Below, one piece after another: positions 1 to 8,290 of a DNA stretch of 64,000 nt. The notes below the pieces were generated by a model. That model searched no databases. It worked only from the letters and a program-made list of their open reading frames with translations, and was not told where the DNA came from. The position numbers and the translations under genes were made by a program. Position 1 is the first letter of the stretch. The number at the start of each line of letters is the position of its first letter. Source of the DNA: Gammaproteobacteria bacterium (GTDB taxonomy: Bacteria; Pseudomonadota; Gammaproteobacteria; Steroidobacterales; Woeseiaceae); NCBI GenBank assembly GCA_029861535.1, contig JAOTZC010000001.1, positions 124,001-188,000 on the forward strand. Direction: 5' to 3'.

Positions 1-1
1 G

Positions 2-1621
2 CCACAGCCGAAGTCTGGCGCATTGATGGATCGGCTCACGAGGCGCTACACGGCCGGCCTGAGTTGGGAGCTGAGTCACCCGTGGTGGACTGGGCTCGGC
101 ATCGCGCTGATCTGCGTTATTGGTGTGACGCCGATGGCAGCCAAACTGGTCAAATTCGACATGTTCCCGCAGGACGTCGGCCGGCGCTTGTTCATGCCGT
201 ATCACATCGAGGGTCAGCACTCGCTCGAGCGCATCGAGGCGACCGTCGACACGATAGAAAACTACCTGTATTCGCATCAGGAAGAGTTCAACATTCGCTC
301 CGTTTACAGCTATTACGAGCAAGGCCGCGCCGAATCGACGCTGCTCCTAACAAACGAAGACGATGCGACACTATCGACCAAGGAAATAATCGACAAGATC
401 ATAGAAGATTTACCGACGATTGCGATCGGTAATCCAAGCTTTCAGTTCGAACAAGAAGGCGGCGGTGAAGGCTTTTCGCTACAGGTCAGCGGTGACTCAA
501 CTAAATTGCTGAACGAACTCGGTGTCGAGGTTGCCCGCGCGTTATCGACGATAGAGGGACTCGATGATGTCCGCAGTGATGCGGAAACGGGCGAAATGGA
601 GGTTCGAGTGACGATCGATCGCGACCGCGCGGCAGCGGTCGGGATGACGGCGGCCAGTATTTCGCAGTCGATCAGCATTGCGATGCGCGGCGAAAATCTT
701 CGTGAATTCCGTGGTGACATGGGCGAAGTTGCCGTCAGGATCGCTTTTCGTGATAACGACCGGCAAAGTATTGAGCAACTCTCCGATATGTCTTTGTACA
801 CACCCGATGGCCGGCGGATTTCACTCGGCAGCGTCGCAAAATTTCACCTCGGTCGATCGCCGGATGTTATTCGTCGTACTGATCGACAGACCGCCGTCAT
901 CTTGTCGGCAACGCTCGATGATGAGTTAAGCCTTGATGACGTCAAACCGTCGGTCGAAGGTTTGATGTCGCAGATCGACCTGCCACCGGGGTATAGCTGG
1001 AAGTTCGGTCGCGGCTTCGATCGTGAGGACGACACTCAAGAAATGATGATGCAGAATATTATGCTTGGCGTTGCTTGCATTTTTTTGGTCATGGCGGCGC
1101 TATTCGAATCGCTGCTGCTGCCGTTTTCAATCATCCTCGGGTCGATCGTGTTTTCGATCTTCGGCGTATTTCTGTTCTTTGCCGCGACCGGTACCACATT
1201 CTCGTTCATGGCGATGATTGGCATTATGATCCTTATTGGGGTCGTCGTAAATAATGGCATCGTGCTTGTCGATCACGTTAACAATCTGCGCCAGGATGGT
1301 CTCGCGCGTCGTGATGCCATCATTTTGGCGGGGCGTGATCGATTGCGTCCGATTCTGATGACCGTCGCGACGACTATTGTTGGGCTGACGCCGCTAGCGC
1401 TCGGAACGACACAGATCGGCGGTGATGGGCCACCCTACTACCCTATGGCCCGCGCAATCATCGGTGGCCTAGCATTTTCGACTGTCGTATCGCTGCTCGT
1501 CGTGCCGGCACTGTACGTGTATTTCGATAATCTGGCCGCATGGGGCCGCAAAGTTATGCGGACCGCCCGCGATGCGACAGCGCAGGCGCCGCAGCCGGTT
1601 GCAACCGGTACCGACGCCTGA
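2..1621 (+). CDS. RND efflux transporter permease, C-terminal part (5' truncated by window edge)
   Basis: The reading frame is open from base 2, so the first half of the gene lies outside the window. The 539 visible codons match the second half of an AcrB/HAE-type RND proton-driven pump. A membrane helix near residues 24-42 is followed by a large periplasmic porter region and then a block of helices with the conserved stretch GVVVNNGIVLVDH. Family members are about 1030 residues, so roughly half is present. The protein sits in the inner membrane and exports substrates to a periplasmic adaptor; the adaptor gene would be upstream and is not visible. The last 68 bases overlap the 3' end of the convergent gene. 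The substrate cannot be told from this piece. Confidence 0.9.
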   Translation, partial: PQPKSGALMDRLTRRYTAGLSWELSHPWWTGLGIALICVIGVTPMAAKLVKFDMFPQDVGRRLFMPYHIEGQHSLERIEATVDTIENYLYSHQEEFNIRSVYSYYEQGRAESTLLLTNEDDATLSTKEIIDKIIEDLPTIAIGNPSFQFEQEGGGEGFSLQVSGDSTKLLNELGVEVARALSTIEGLDDVRSDAETGEMEVRVTIDRDRAAAVGMTAASISQSISIAMRGENLREFRGDMGEVAVRIAFRDNDRQSIEQLSDMSLYTPDGRRISLGSVAKFHLGRSPDVIRRTDRQTAVILSATLDDELSLDDVKPSVEGLMSQIDLPPGYSWKFGRGFDREDDTQEMMMQNIMLGVACIFLVMAALFESLLLPFSIILGSIVFSIFGVFLFFAATGTTFSFMAMIGIMILIGVVVNNGIVLVDHVNNLRQDGLARRDAIILAGRDRLRPILMTVATTIVGLTPLALGTTQIGGDGPPYYPMARAIIGGLAFSTVVSLLVVPALYVYFDNLAAWGRKVMRTARDATAQAPQPVATGTDA

Positions 1622-2387
1622 CAGCAACCGTACCGACCGCGAAAAGTCCGAGGACCATGACGCTCAACCAGTCGGCGGCTCCTCCGCCCCCGTGATTGAC
1701 GACAATCGGCGTCGACGCGATTACAGGCGTATCGAGCTGAGAATCCTCAAGCGGCAAGAATGCAAGCTCCGACGTATTTTCGGGCCCGAAGTCGGCGACG
1801 AATGAACCGTCCCAGGTGTCGAACAGCTCAACCAATATGTCATAACTGCCTGTCGGATAGCCGGCCAGCAACTCAGTAACAATGACATATTCGTCATCAC
1901 TGCTCGCGCCGAAGATCGAGAACGTCTCGGTTTCCGCATATTCGATCCACGGGCCACCGTCAAGGCTCAAATATACAACAGCAAAGACTTCGGCATGGGC
2001 AAAATACGTGTCGGCATCAAACAGCAAATCAATACCGTGGTAATAACCATCACGATCCTCGTCGGCAAATAATTCGACGTCGACCGTGTAAAACCAAAAA
2101 TCCGTGTTTGGCGTACGCGACTCTGTCGACGACGATTTTCGTTGTTCACTGCCACGCGTACCGTCGCTGCGTTTGCCGTTTTTCAGGAGCGGCTCCAGCG
2201 TGTTTGTCGATACCTTGTTCGGTGCGATCTGTTCGCGACCATCATCGGCGAAAAAAGCGCTTTCCGAAACGCGCATATCCTCAACGGCCGGTGCATCGGC
2301 TGCCGCAACAGCTAGCCCCGATATTCCTGCAAGTGCGATTATCACCGCGAACCGCGTCCACCGTGAAAAGCGTGTTGTCGTTTCCAT
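1554..2387 (-). CDS. Choice-of-anchor H family surface protein with C-terminal GlyGly-type sorting tail
   Basis: A signal-like N-terminal helix (about residues 15-31) is followed by an acidic beta-rich domain containing FWFYTVDVELFADEDRDGYY and then LPLEDSQLDTP. The C terminus has a glycine run, one hydrophobic helix (DWLSVMVLGLFAVGTVA) and an arginine cluster, the tripartite layout of GlyGly-CTERM/rhombosortase-type substrates. The pattern fits the choice-of-anchor H family as I remember it, whose role is unknown; export and processing at the C terminus are inferred. I chose the ATG at 2387 because GAAGGAC lies just upstream, not the ATG 12 codons earlier. Its last 68 bases are antisense to the end of the RND gene. 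Confidence 0.75.
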   Translation of the reverse strand: METTTRFSRWTRFAVIIALAGISGLAVAAADAPAVEDMRVSESAFFADDGREQIAPNKVSTNTLEPLLKNGKRSDGTRGSEQRKSSSTESRTPNTDFWFYTVDVELFADEDRDGYYHGIDLLFDADTYFAHAEVFAVVYLSLDGGPWIEYAETETFSIFGASSDDEYVIVTELLAGYPTGSYDILVELFDTWDGSFVADFGPENTSELAFLPLEDSQLDTPVIASTPIVVNHGGGGAADWLSVMVLGLFAVGTVAVRRRYRLQPAAAPALSHRGRSA

Positions 2388-2526
2388 AGTCCCGTCCTTC
2401 TTATCCATCGTGGATGGAACCATTTAATACCTCGACGCATGAATTGAAGCTGAACTTGTAGGCAGAATCGATGCAACATGCCATCATGCGCCGCGTCCGA
2501 CACGATTCATCGCCCGGTGTTCATCT

Positions 2527-3459
2527 ATGGTTCAGGAAAGTCACGACGAATCGGTCGGTAAAGCGATCGGCTGGCTGTTACTCGGCATTGCTGGCGGACT
2601 TGGTCTGGATCTTTGTGCGAAGGCACTATTGGCCAGCTACTCTCTCGAGCAGTTCGTCTTTTTGCGCAGCCTCGCCGGACTGACGATATTTTTCTTGTTA
2701 GCGAAGCAATTCGGCGGTCTACGAAGCCTCGCGACGGCCCGTTGGAAGTGGCATGTCCTGCGAACGTTGTTTGCAAGTGGCGCAATGTTCGGTTTCTTTT
2801 TTGGCCTTGCGCATATGCCGCTCGTTAACGCTTTGACTCTTGGTTTTACAGCGCCGCTAATGGTAACGGCGCTCGCTGTGCCCTTCCTTGGTGAGCATGT
2901 CGGCTGGCGCCGCTGGCTGGCTGTCATCGTTGGCTTTGGCGGCGTTCTCATTGTTTTGCGTCCTGGCGCCGGACTGTTGTCGCCGGCTTCGATCGCCGTG
3001 CTCATCGCTGCTTTTTGCTATGCGTGCCTAGCCATTACTGCACGCCATCTGGGCAAGACGGAAAACAGTTTTTCGTTATCAGTATATGTTATCGCAGGGC
3101 CGCTGCTGATCTCTGGCGTGCTTTCTATTGATGGCGCCTGGGTGGCGCCGGATGCCGCTGGCTGGACGCTGTTTATCCTCGCAGGTTCATGCTCGGTAAT
3201 CGCATGGATCGGGATTATTGGTGGCTATCGTCGCGCGTCGCCAGCGGTACTCGCCCCTTTCGAATACACGGCATTGCTTGGTGGTGCCGCCGCAGGTTAC
3301 CTGATCTGGGACGAAGTGCCGGACCGATGGGTGGTTATCGGCGCGATCGTCATCATCGCATCGGGATTGTTCGTGGTATACCGTGAAATCGGCAGCGTTA
3401 TCAGTGGACGCTACTTGCGGGCATCCACTGCAAGCTTGAGCCAATCGTCAAATGACTAA
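2527..3459 (+). CDS. EamA/DMT-family inner-membrane transporter
   Basis: This 310-residue protein has about ten hydrophobic helices arranged as two similar halves, the layout of drug/metabolite transporters (EamA). Typical stretches are FLRSLAGLTIFFLLA in the first half and PVLAPFEYTALLGGAAAGYL in the second. It should export a small metabolite, but the substrate is not predictable. The gene stands alone, starting 140 bases after the divergent anchor gene and ending 23 bases before the convergent TerB-like gene. The ATG at 2527 is the first good start; no strong ribosome binding site is visible before it. Confidence 0.88.
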   Translation: MVQESHDESVGKAIGWLLLGIAGGLGLDLCAKALLASYSLEQFVFLRSLAGLTIFFLLAKQFGGLRSLATARWKWHVLRTLFASGAMFGFFFGLAHMPLVNALTLGFTAPLMVTALAVPFLGEHVGWRRWLAVIVGFGGVLIVLRPGAGLLSPASIAVLIAAFCYACLAITARHLGKTENSFSLSVYVIAGPLLISGVLSIDGAWVAPDAAGWTLFILAGSCSVIAWIGIIGGYRRASPAVLAPFEYTALLGGAAAGYLIWDEVPDRWVVIGAIVIIASGLFVVYREIGSVISGRYLRASTASLSQSSND

Positions 3460-3482
3460 GGTTTAACGAGTAGACCGGGCTA

Positions 3483-3932
3483 TCAGCCCGAAACCCGTCC
3501 GGCATTCAGACCCGCGATCTGTGCTGGTGTCACGCCCAAGGCAACGGCGGTACGATTAAAGAAGTCGACCTCGAGCACGCTAACGTCCTGATCACTGCGC
3601 ATGACATCGGCGAGAGCTTGTATCGTGCCGGCCCGGTGTTCGTCCGTCAGCTTCTTTTGCACGCTGGCCAGGTACTTGCGCAGATTGGCTTCGGCATACA
3701 ATTCGGCACGTGCGGCGACACGCACGTCTGCCTCACTAAAATCATCACCGGTGCGTTCTTTGAGGATTTCACGAATCCGACTAACCTCGGCCGATTGAAT
3801 ATTTATGTCCGCATCCGCGGCCCTGGCAAGGGTCATCAGCAGCACTTCCTTGTATAGCTCGTTTTGCTCATCCTCACTTATGTCGGAGCCGCCGAAAATT
3901 TTCAATACGTTCTTGAGATCTGCAATCGCCAT
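3483..3932 (-). CDS. TerB-like tellurite-resistance family protein
   Basis: The 149-residue, mostly helical protein has the TerB-type pattern: an acidic motif in the first helices (LMTLARAADADINIQSAEVSRI) in which metal-coordinating acidic residues follow a helix, then a second helical repeat (IQALADVMRSDQDVSVLEVDF). TerB folds are found in stress and metal-response proteins; no specific activity can be assigned. No other ter genes are near, so it is probably a stand-alone TerB-domain protein and not part of a tellurite operon. The stop codon lies inside a short CGGGCT/AGCCCG hairpin. Confidence 0.8.
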   Translation of the reverse strand: MAIADLKNVLKIFGGSDISEDEQNELYKEVLLMTLARAADADINIQSAEVSRIREILKERTGDDFSEADVRVAARAELYAEANLRKYLASVQKKLTDEHRAGTIQALADVMRSDQDVSVLEVDFFNRTAVALGVTPAQIAGLNAGRVSG

Positions 3933-4079
3933 TTATTCTCTCACTCTCTGTTCTTGATTGTTTTCAACGCAGTCATTTGCTGCTGGCTGTTGCCAAAGTA
4001 TACACGCGAATACGGCCAAGTCATCGTGGCAATGCCTCGATATCGTGGCGGTCGTCGTGGTTACCGGCGTGGACACTCC

Positions 4080-5414
4080 TCACTGCCTGCGACGCATTGC
4101 CTGCCGCTGCCCGTAGGTGAGCGAGCGCCACAGCCACTCGGCAGGGCCAAACCGATAGCGCGCCAGCCACCAGGGGCTCAGAGCGAGCTGCAGCGCGACC
4201 AGGCCGACCGCGAACCACATTTGCCAAAACCGTGGGACCGTGCCGTATAGCCCGAATCCATAGCCGTAGAAAATCGTCGTCATGACAACCGAATGCATCA
4301 GATAGTTGGTCAGCGCCATTCGACCTACCGCCGCAAAGCGATCCACCAGCACCCTGAGAACGCCGGTTTTGACGATTAGCATGACCAGCCCGATATGGCC
4401 CAACGCGACGAAAATGCTACCTATATAGTTGGGAATCATGCCGACCCTGAGCATATAAAGCGGCTCAAACGCATGCCAATACGCGTTCACGGCGCTGAAT
4501 GTTGTCAGTGGCAATCCCACGGTGTAGCCCGCAATCATCAAATTGCGATACAGGCGCACACTTTCTTTAGCGCTCAAGATACCGAGCTTCATGAGCGCCA
4601 TGCCTATCAGCATCATGCCGCCAACGCGCCACACTATGAAAAACGGAAGCCCCTCCATTTGAAACGACCAGACGAACGGTACGCGGTGTTCCAAGTTATC
4701 GGCGTAGCCACCACTGTAAGCTATGAGTTCTTTTTCGAGCTCTTCTTGTCCCGGTACGAGAAAACTGCGCTCCTCCGCCCATTCGTCAATCGTTGCCTGA
4801 TCCGCCTCGCTGAGCGTCTCGCCAGCCGCTTGCTGCACCAGAAGCGCCTCCGCCCGGATTTTCAGATCTTGCATGTACGTGCCGCCGGCGAATGAAAACA
4901 ATAATGTGACCGGTAATAGCAGACTCGCGATGACAATCAGCGTTATTGGCGATTTTTTTCGGAAGACATAAATGATCATGCCGACGACGGCGTAGAAAAA
5001 CAGAATGTCGCCGAACCAGATCAAGTATGCGTGTATCAGACCAAGTACGAGCAGCCAGAACTGTCGCCGGTACAAAATACCAGCGAAGCGTACGCCCTGC
5101 TCCTCTGCACGCTCCGCCATGAGGATCATTCCCGCACCGAACAGCATCGAGAAAATGCTCATGAACTTTTGATCGAACAGGATATGGGTGAAAAACCACG
5201 TTCCAATGTTGAGTGGCTCGAGCCCACCCATGGCAAGCGGGTTGCTGTAGGCGATGAACGGCATGGCGAACGCATAGATGTTCATGACCAGTATGCCGAG
5301 TACAGCAACGCCGCGGAGCACGTCGAGGCTAATCAAGCGCTCGGAGCTGCTAACAGGTTCGGCCGTAACGCCGGAAGCAGTCGCATCGATTTCAGCGTCG
5401 GTCACTGCATTCAT
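4080..5414 (-). CDS. DUF418 family multi-spanning membrane protein (YeiB-like)
   Basis: The start of the membrane part, RLISLDVLRGVAVLGILVMN, is the hallmark of DUF418 proteins, which carry an N-terminal acyltransferase-like region and a C-terminal DUF418 helix bundle. About ten transmembrane helices are visible over 444 residues, a normal length. The C-terminal half has MALTNYLMHSVVMTTIFYGYG, also typical. A hydrophilic tail of about 25 residues precedes the first helix. The function of the family is not established; a transport or acyl-transfer role is only inferred from the fold. It is a single gene on the minus strand with no clear operon partner. Confidence 0.88.
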   Translation of the reverse strand: MNAVTDAEIDATASGVTAEPVSSSERLISLDVLRGVAVLGILVMNIYAFAMPFIAYSNPLAMGGLEPLNIGTWFFTHILFDQKFMSIFSMLFGAGMILMAERAEEQGVRFAGILYRRQFWLLVLGLIHAYLIWFGDILFFYAVVGMIIYVFRKKSPITLIVIASLLLPVTLLFSFAGGTYMQDLKIRAEALLVQQAAGETLSEADQATIDEWAEERSFLVPGQEELEKELIAYSGGYADNLEHRVPFVWSFQMEGLPFFIVWRVGGMMLIGMALMKLGILSAKESVRLYRNLMIAGYTVGLPLTTFSAVNAYWHAFEPLYMLRVGMIPNYIGSIFVALGHIGLVMLIVKTGVLRVLVDRFAAVGRMALTNYLMHSVVMTTIFYGYGFGLYGTVPRFWQMWFAVGLVALQLALSPWWLARYRFGPAEWLWRSLTYGQRQAMRRRQ

Positions 5415-5530
5415 CGTTCTTTTTCGGCGATTATCGGGCCGCGAGCGGGCGCGTCTGCGGCGCGGCTAGCTGTTTAGAATAGCGCATTAAGTGTTGCTTT
5501 CATACTCCTGTTTTTTGTCGATATTTTTAC

Positions 5531-5558
5531 TTGATTTTTGCCGATCGCACGACATACT
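5531..5558 (+). promoter_or_regulatory. Putative sigma-70 promoter ahead of the 26-codon ORF
   Basis: TTGATT and CATACT are separated by 16 bases, each matching four of six consensus positions. The predicted transcript would start near 5565, about 28 bases before the ATG of the small ORF. Moderate match only. Confidence 0.35.
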
Positions 5559-5592
5559 GAGCCGCGGGCTAACAACTTAAAGGAGGTGATCC

Positions 5593-5673
5593 ATGTCTAG
5601 TGAGATTGAAAAGGTATCGCAGGAGCCGGCCGGTCTTATTCGGATGATGGAGAAACCTTCCCAAATCCTCTGA
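5593..5673 (+). CDS. Candidate 26-residue peptide with an extreme Shine-Dalgarno
   Basis: ATG is preceded at the usual distance by AAAGGAGGTGATCC, which, with the A of the ATG, matches the reverse complement of the 16S rRNA 3' end over about 15 bases, far more than any other start in this window. The ORF reads MSSEIEKVSQEP... and ends TGA at 5673. It is charged and hydrophilic, with no signal peptide. Bases 5602-5619 (GAGAT...GGTATCG) can pair with 5684-5697 (CGATACC.GATCTC), so the message may fold over the whole ORF. A row of terminator-like hairpins follows. It may be a real small protein, a leader peptide or a translated small RNA; it lacks the Glu-xxx-Tyr motif of PqqA. I do not recognise it. 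Confidence 0.5.
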   Translation: MSSEIEKVSQEPAGLIRMMEKPSQIL

Positions 5674-5697
5674 CTACCGTTTCCGATACCGATCTCA
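5602..5697 (+). ncRNA. Possible structured RNA: long-range inverted repeat enclosing the small ORF
   Basis: GAGAT and GGTATCG at 5602-5619 are complementary to CGATACC and ATCTC at 5684-5697, giving a two-segment stem of 7 and 5 pairs with an internal bulge. It encloses nearly all of the 26-codon ORF and ends just before the hairpin array. This could stabilise the transcript or couple translation to folding. It is seen directly as sequence complementarity; an RNA role is inference. Confidence 0.3.
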
Positions 5698-5702
5698 CCA
5701 CC

Positions 5703-5910
5703 AAAGGCCGCCGCAAGGCGGCCTTTGTTTTAGGCAAGTCGCCGCCGCAAGGCGGCCTTTGTTTTAGGCAAGTCGCCGCCGCAAGGCGGCCTTTGTTTTA
5801 AGTAAGTCGCCGCCGCAAGGCGGCCTTTGTTTTAGGCGAGTCGCCGCCGCAAGGCGGCCTTTGTTTTAGGCGAGTCGCCGCCGCAAGGCCGTTTTGTTTA
5901 GCCGTTACCC
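5703..5910 (+). repeat. Tandem array of about six 34-bp units, each a Rho-independent terminator-like hairpin
   Basis: Five nearly identical 34-base units start at 5707, 5741, 5775, 5809 and 5843, with a degenerate sixth at 5877. Each contains GGCCGCC-GCAA-GGCGGCC followed by TTTGTTTT, a strong stem-loop with a T-rich tail in the plus direction. Units differ only in the short linker (TAGGCAAGTC, TAAGTAAGTC, TAGGCGAGTC). The array follows the small ORF and faces the convergent gene ending at 5939. One terminator would suffice, so the expansion is notable. There are no unique spacers, so it is not a CRISPR array. Confidence 0.9.
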
Positions 5911-5925
5911 TCGTGAGGCAACGGC
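5899..5925. terminator. Hairpin between the array and the convergent secreted-protein gene
   Basis: GCCGTT and AACGGC flank an inner CCTC-GT-GAGG pairing, forming one stem. It lies 14 bases beyond the stop codon at 5939 on the minus strand, where it may mark the 3' end of that transcript, although no T-run follows on either strand. Confidence 0.4.
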
Positions 5926-5938
5926 GCCTTCATCAACG

Positions 5939-6709
5939 TTACTCGGCCGGGGCCGGAATACGACGTCGAATGGTCGCGTTATAGACACGCGCATCATCGC
6001 ATTCATACAGCTCGCCGATTAGTTCACCGTGTTTCTGGTAGCCGCCGCCATTGCCGTATAGATCGTAGAATTGGCCAAGCACCGTGTAGTTTTCGAAACT
6101 TTCGACCATCTTGAAATCGAATTCGGCGCCACCGCCACCAAAAACCGGGAACAACATCCAGCTGCCGCCCTCGTAGCCTGCCTCGACCTGGTATTCAGCC
6201 CACGCATTGCTAGCTTCCAAGACCTCCGGAAACGCCTTACCGTCATGAACATTGCAATCGCTAAATGTGATCACGATGTTGTCCGGCGACGGACCTTCGG
6301 GCGGTGCCTTTATCTCCGTTGACGCAAAGTTTGAGTGCGTGTCGCAGGTAACGGCAGCGGCAAACTTTTCCGCGTGCTCGCCGCCTTCGCTTAACCACAT
6401 ATCTGTGCCGGCGCCCATAGCCTCACCGTTCGTCCACGCGCCGAGCCAACCAATGTCGAAAGTTTCGGCACCGAAGTAGTACGGTGTCACCGTTGCGGCC
6501 CAATAGGTCGTTACCTCTTTCTTATTCAAAAATTTGCTCCAGGCATCGATCGCCTTTTCCATATCGGCGGGACCTTTGCCTTCATTGTAATTGCAGGTAA
6601 AGGTTTCTACCGGGTAGAACCGCGGGCCTTCGGCTTCTTCTTGTGCAAACGCAATTCCCGACACCAGCGCGACGGTCGCCGACAAAACGGCGATTAAAAA
6701 TGTTTTCAT
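5939..6709 (-). CDS. Secreted protein of unknown function
   Basis: A clear signal peptide (MKTFLIAVLSATVALVSGIAFA, cleavage before QEE) leads a 256-residue acidic protein with an aromatic-rich mature part and a few cysteines (TCNYNEGKG, VTCDTHSN, FSDCNVHDG, YECDDARV) that could form two disulfides in the periplasm. Phrases such as VFGGGGAEFDFKMVESFENY suggest a repeated alpha/beta fold, but I cannot name a family. It is a single gene with a good -10 box (TATAAT at 6763-6768 on the minus strand) and its 3' end faces the hairpin array. Confidence 0.75.
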   Translation of the reverse strand: MKTFLIAVLSATVALVSGIAFAQEEAEGPRFYPVETFTCNYNEGKGPADMEKAIDAWSKFLNKKEVTTYWAATVTPYYFGAETFDIGWLGAWTNGEAMGAGTDMWLSEGGEHAEKFAAAVTCDTHSNFASTEIKAPPEGPSPDNIVITFSDCNVHDGKAFPEVLEASNAWAEYQVEAGYEGGSWMLFPVFGGGGAEFDFKMVESFENYTVLGQFYDLYGNGGGYQKHGELIGELYECDDARVYNATIRRRIPAPAE

Positions 6710-6762
6710 TTTTGTCCCCTAAGGTTTTTCGATTATTCTTACCGGGCAATGCCGGTGCATAC

Positions 6763-6768
6763 ATTATA
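6763..6768 (-). promoter_or_regulatory. Consensus -10 box for the secreted-protein gene
   Basis: The minus strand reads TATAAT here, 54 bases before the ATG at 6709. The -35 region is poor. An ACCGG/CCGGT inverted repeat lies in the leader. Confidence 0.4.
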
Positions 6769-6802
6769 GACGAGCAATGACACGCGGCCAGCGGCACAAA
6801 TG

Positions 6803-8071
6803 CTAGCCCAGGATATCGGCCACGGAGTCTAATAATTTATTGATTTCATTGGCATTATTGTAATGTACCGGGCCAACACGAACGGCGCCGCCGGTGTCGA
6901 GTATGCCGAGGCTTTTCACCGCTTCGAGGGCATAGTTGTGTCCACTCCAAACAAATATTCCGCGCTCCGCCAGTTGCTTCGCGATATTGGCGGGCCTTGC
7001 CGATGCGTGTGTAAACGCCACCGTTGGAACACGACGATCTAGTGCATCGTTTCCCGTGATGCCCTGTATGGTAATTCCAGGTAAAGACTGAAGGCCCGCG
7101 AGCAACTGTTCGGACAAGGATCGCTCGTAGTCAAACAGACAATCCATCGCGGCGCGCACATATTTTCGTCGTCCGTTCAAATTCGCATGCGCTGCGAGCC
7201 AATCTTCAGCCATTGTTTCGCCAATCCACGCGAAATAGTCAACCGCTGCTGCGGTTCCGGCCATGCCTTCGTGACTTTGAGTTCCGGTTTCAAAACACCA
7301 CGGCAGTTCATCAGGTGCAGGACGAACCTTGTACGGCTGCAGCGATTCCAGAACTTCCCGACGACCCCACAAAATGCCTTGATGTGGTCCGAAAAACTTA
7401 TACGCCGATAGCACCAGAAAATCGCAGCCGATGGCCTGCACATCGGTTACGACGTGCGGCGCCGATTGCACCGCATCGATGTACGTCATTGCTCCAACCG
7501 CACGCGCACGCCGGCATATCTCAGTTATGTCATTGATCGTTCCGGTCAGATTACTTGCGCCGCCAACACACACCAGCTTGGTTCGTTCATTCAACAATTC
7601 ATCGAGCGCGCTAAGATCGAATTCGAAGGTATCGCGATCGAACGGTAACCAGCGAATTTTTAGGTCCAGATCCCGCGCGAGAAGCACCCAAGGATGCACG
7701 TTAGCGTCGTGATCCATCTGCGTCAGAATAATTTCGTCACCCGATGAAAACGTTTTCCCGATCGAGCGCGACACGTGCAACGTGATGGTCGTCATGTTTT
7801 GGCCGAAAATAATTTCGTCGGACGACGACGCGTTTAGAAAGTCCGCCATGGCTCGATGCGCGTCATCGACAACAGCATCGGCCAGTTTGGATGTCTTAAA
7901 ATGACCGCCAAGATTGGCATTGGCATTTAGCAGGCAGTCGACCATACGATCAATAACTATCTGCGGCACCTGCGTTCCGGCCGGGTTATCCAAATAGATT
8001 CGTGGCTTACCGTTATCAGTAATGCTGAGCGCTGGGAACTGCGAACGTACATTTTCGGGATTAAAAGGCAT
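6803..8071 (-). CDS. Cysteine desulfurase-like PLP enzyme (class V aminotransferase fold)
   Basis: The 422-residue protein has the class V aminotransferase pattern of SufS/CsdA relatives: IYLDNPAGTQVPQ near the N terminus, a conserved aspartate/histidine region (YIDAVQSAPHVVTDVQAIG), and the PLP lysine in LSAYKFFGPHQGILWG. It best fits the VC1184-type cysteine desulfurase-like subfamily, which is not part of the Suf operon; the exact substrate is not established. No iron-sulfur scaffold gene is nearby. An 81-codon ORF ends 12 bases upstream on the same strand and may share its transcript. Confidence 0.85.
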   Translation of the reverse strand: MPFNPENVRSQFPALSITDNGKPRIYLDNPAGTQVPQIVIDRMVDCLLNANANLGGHFKTSKLADAVVDDAHRAMADFLNASSSDEIIFGQNMTTITLHVSRSIGKTFSSGDEIILTQMDHDANVHPWVLLARDLDLKIRWLPFDRDTFEFDLSALDELLNERTKLVCVGGASNLTGTINDITEICRRARAVGAMTYIDAVQSAPHVVTDVQAIGCDFLVLSAYKFFGPHQGILWGRREVLESLQPYKVRPAPDELPWCFETGTQSHEGMAGTAAAVDYFAWIGETMAEDWLAAHANLNGRRKYVRAAMDCLFDYERSLSEQLLAGLQSLPGITIQGITGNDALDRRVPTVAFTHASARPANIAKQLAERGIFVWSGHNYALEAVKSLGILDTGGAVRVGPVHYNNANEINKLLDSVADILG

Positions 8072-8083
8072 AATTGGGCGGTT

Positions 8084-8290
8084 TTACTCCTGTGCGTTGC
8101 CGCCCCATTTCTCACGATGCGCATCTTCGGCTCGCTGGCGCACCTTCTGGTGCCGGCGAGTCAGCAGCAATGAATCGGGATCACAAACCTCGGCCTTGAT
8201 GATTCCTAAATCGTACGCAGCATCAAACAGACTGGGATACCAGCGCTCCCAGTTTGGTAGTAGAGATTCGACTTCATCGCGAAGATTCAT
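8084..8290 (-). CDS. Small hypothetical protein upstream of the desulfurase-like gene
   Basis: A 68-residue hydrophilic protein if the ATG at 8290 is used; a GTG at 8329 would add 13 residues. The sequence has a tryptophan-rich patch (LLPNWERWYPSLFDAAYDLG) and a basic C terminus. It lies 12 bases before the desulfurase-like gene on the same strand, suggesting co-transcription. I do not recognise a family; neither start has a clear ribosome binding site. Confidence 0.5.
   Translation of the reverse strand: MNLRDEVESLLPNWERWYPSLFDAAYDLGIIKAEVCDPDSLLLTRRHQKVRQRAEDAHREKWGGNAQE

Noticed and set aside
4395-4895. 166-residue plus-strand ORF opposite DUF418
   Set aside because: Low-complexity, histidine-rich shadow of the strongly supported minus-strand gene.
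5593-5673. pqqA-like peptide precursor
   Set aside because: No Glu-xxx-Tyr motif and no pqq or radical SAM genes nearby.
5703-5910. CRISPR array
   Set aside because: The units are directly adjacent with no unique spacers, and each is a terminator hairpin.
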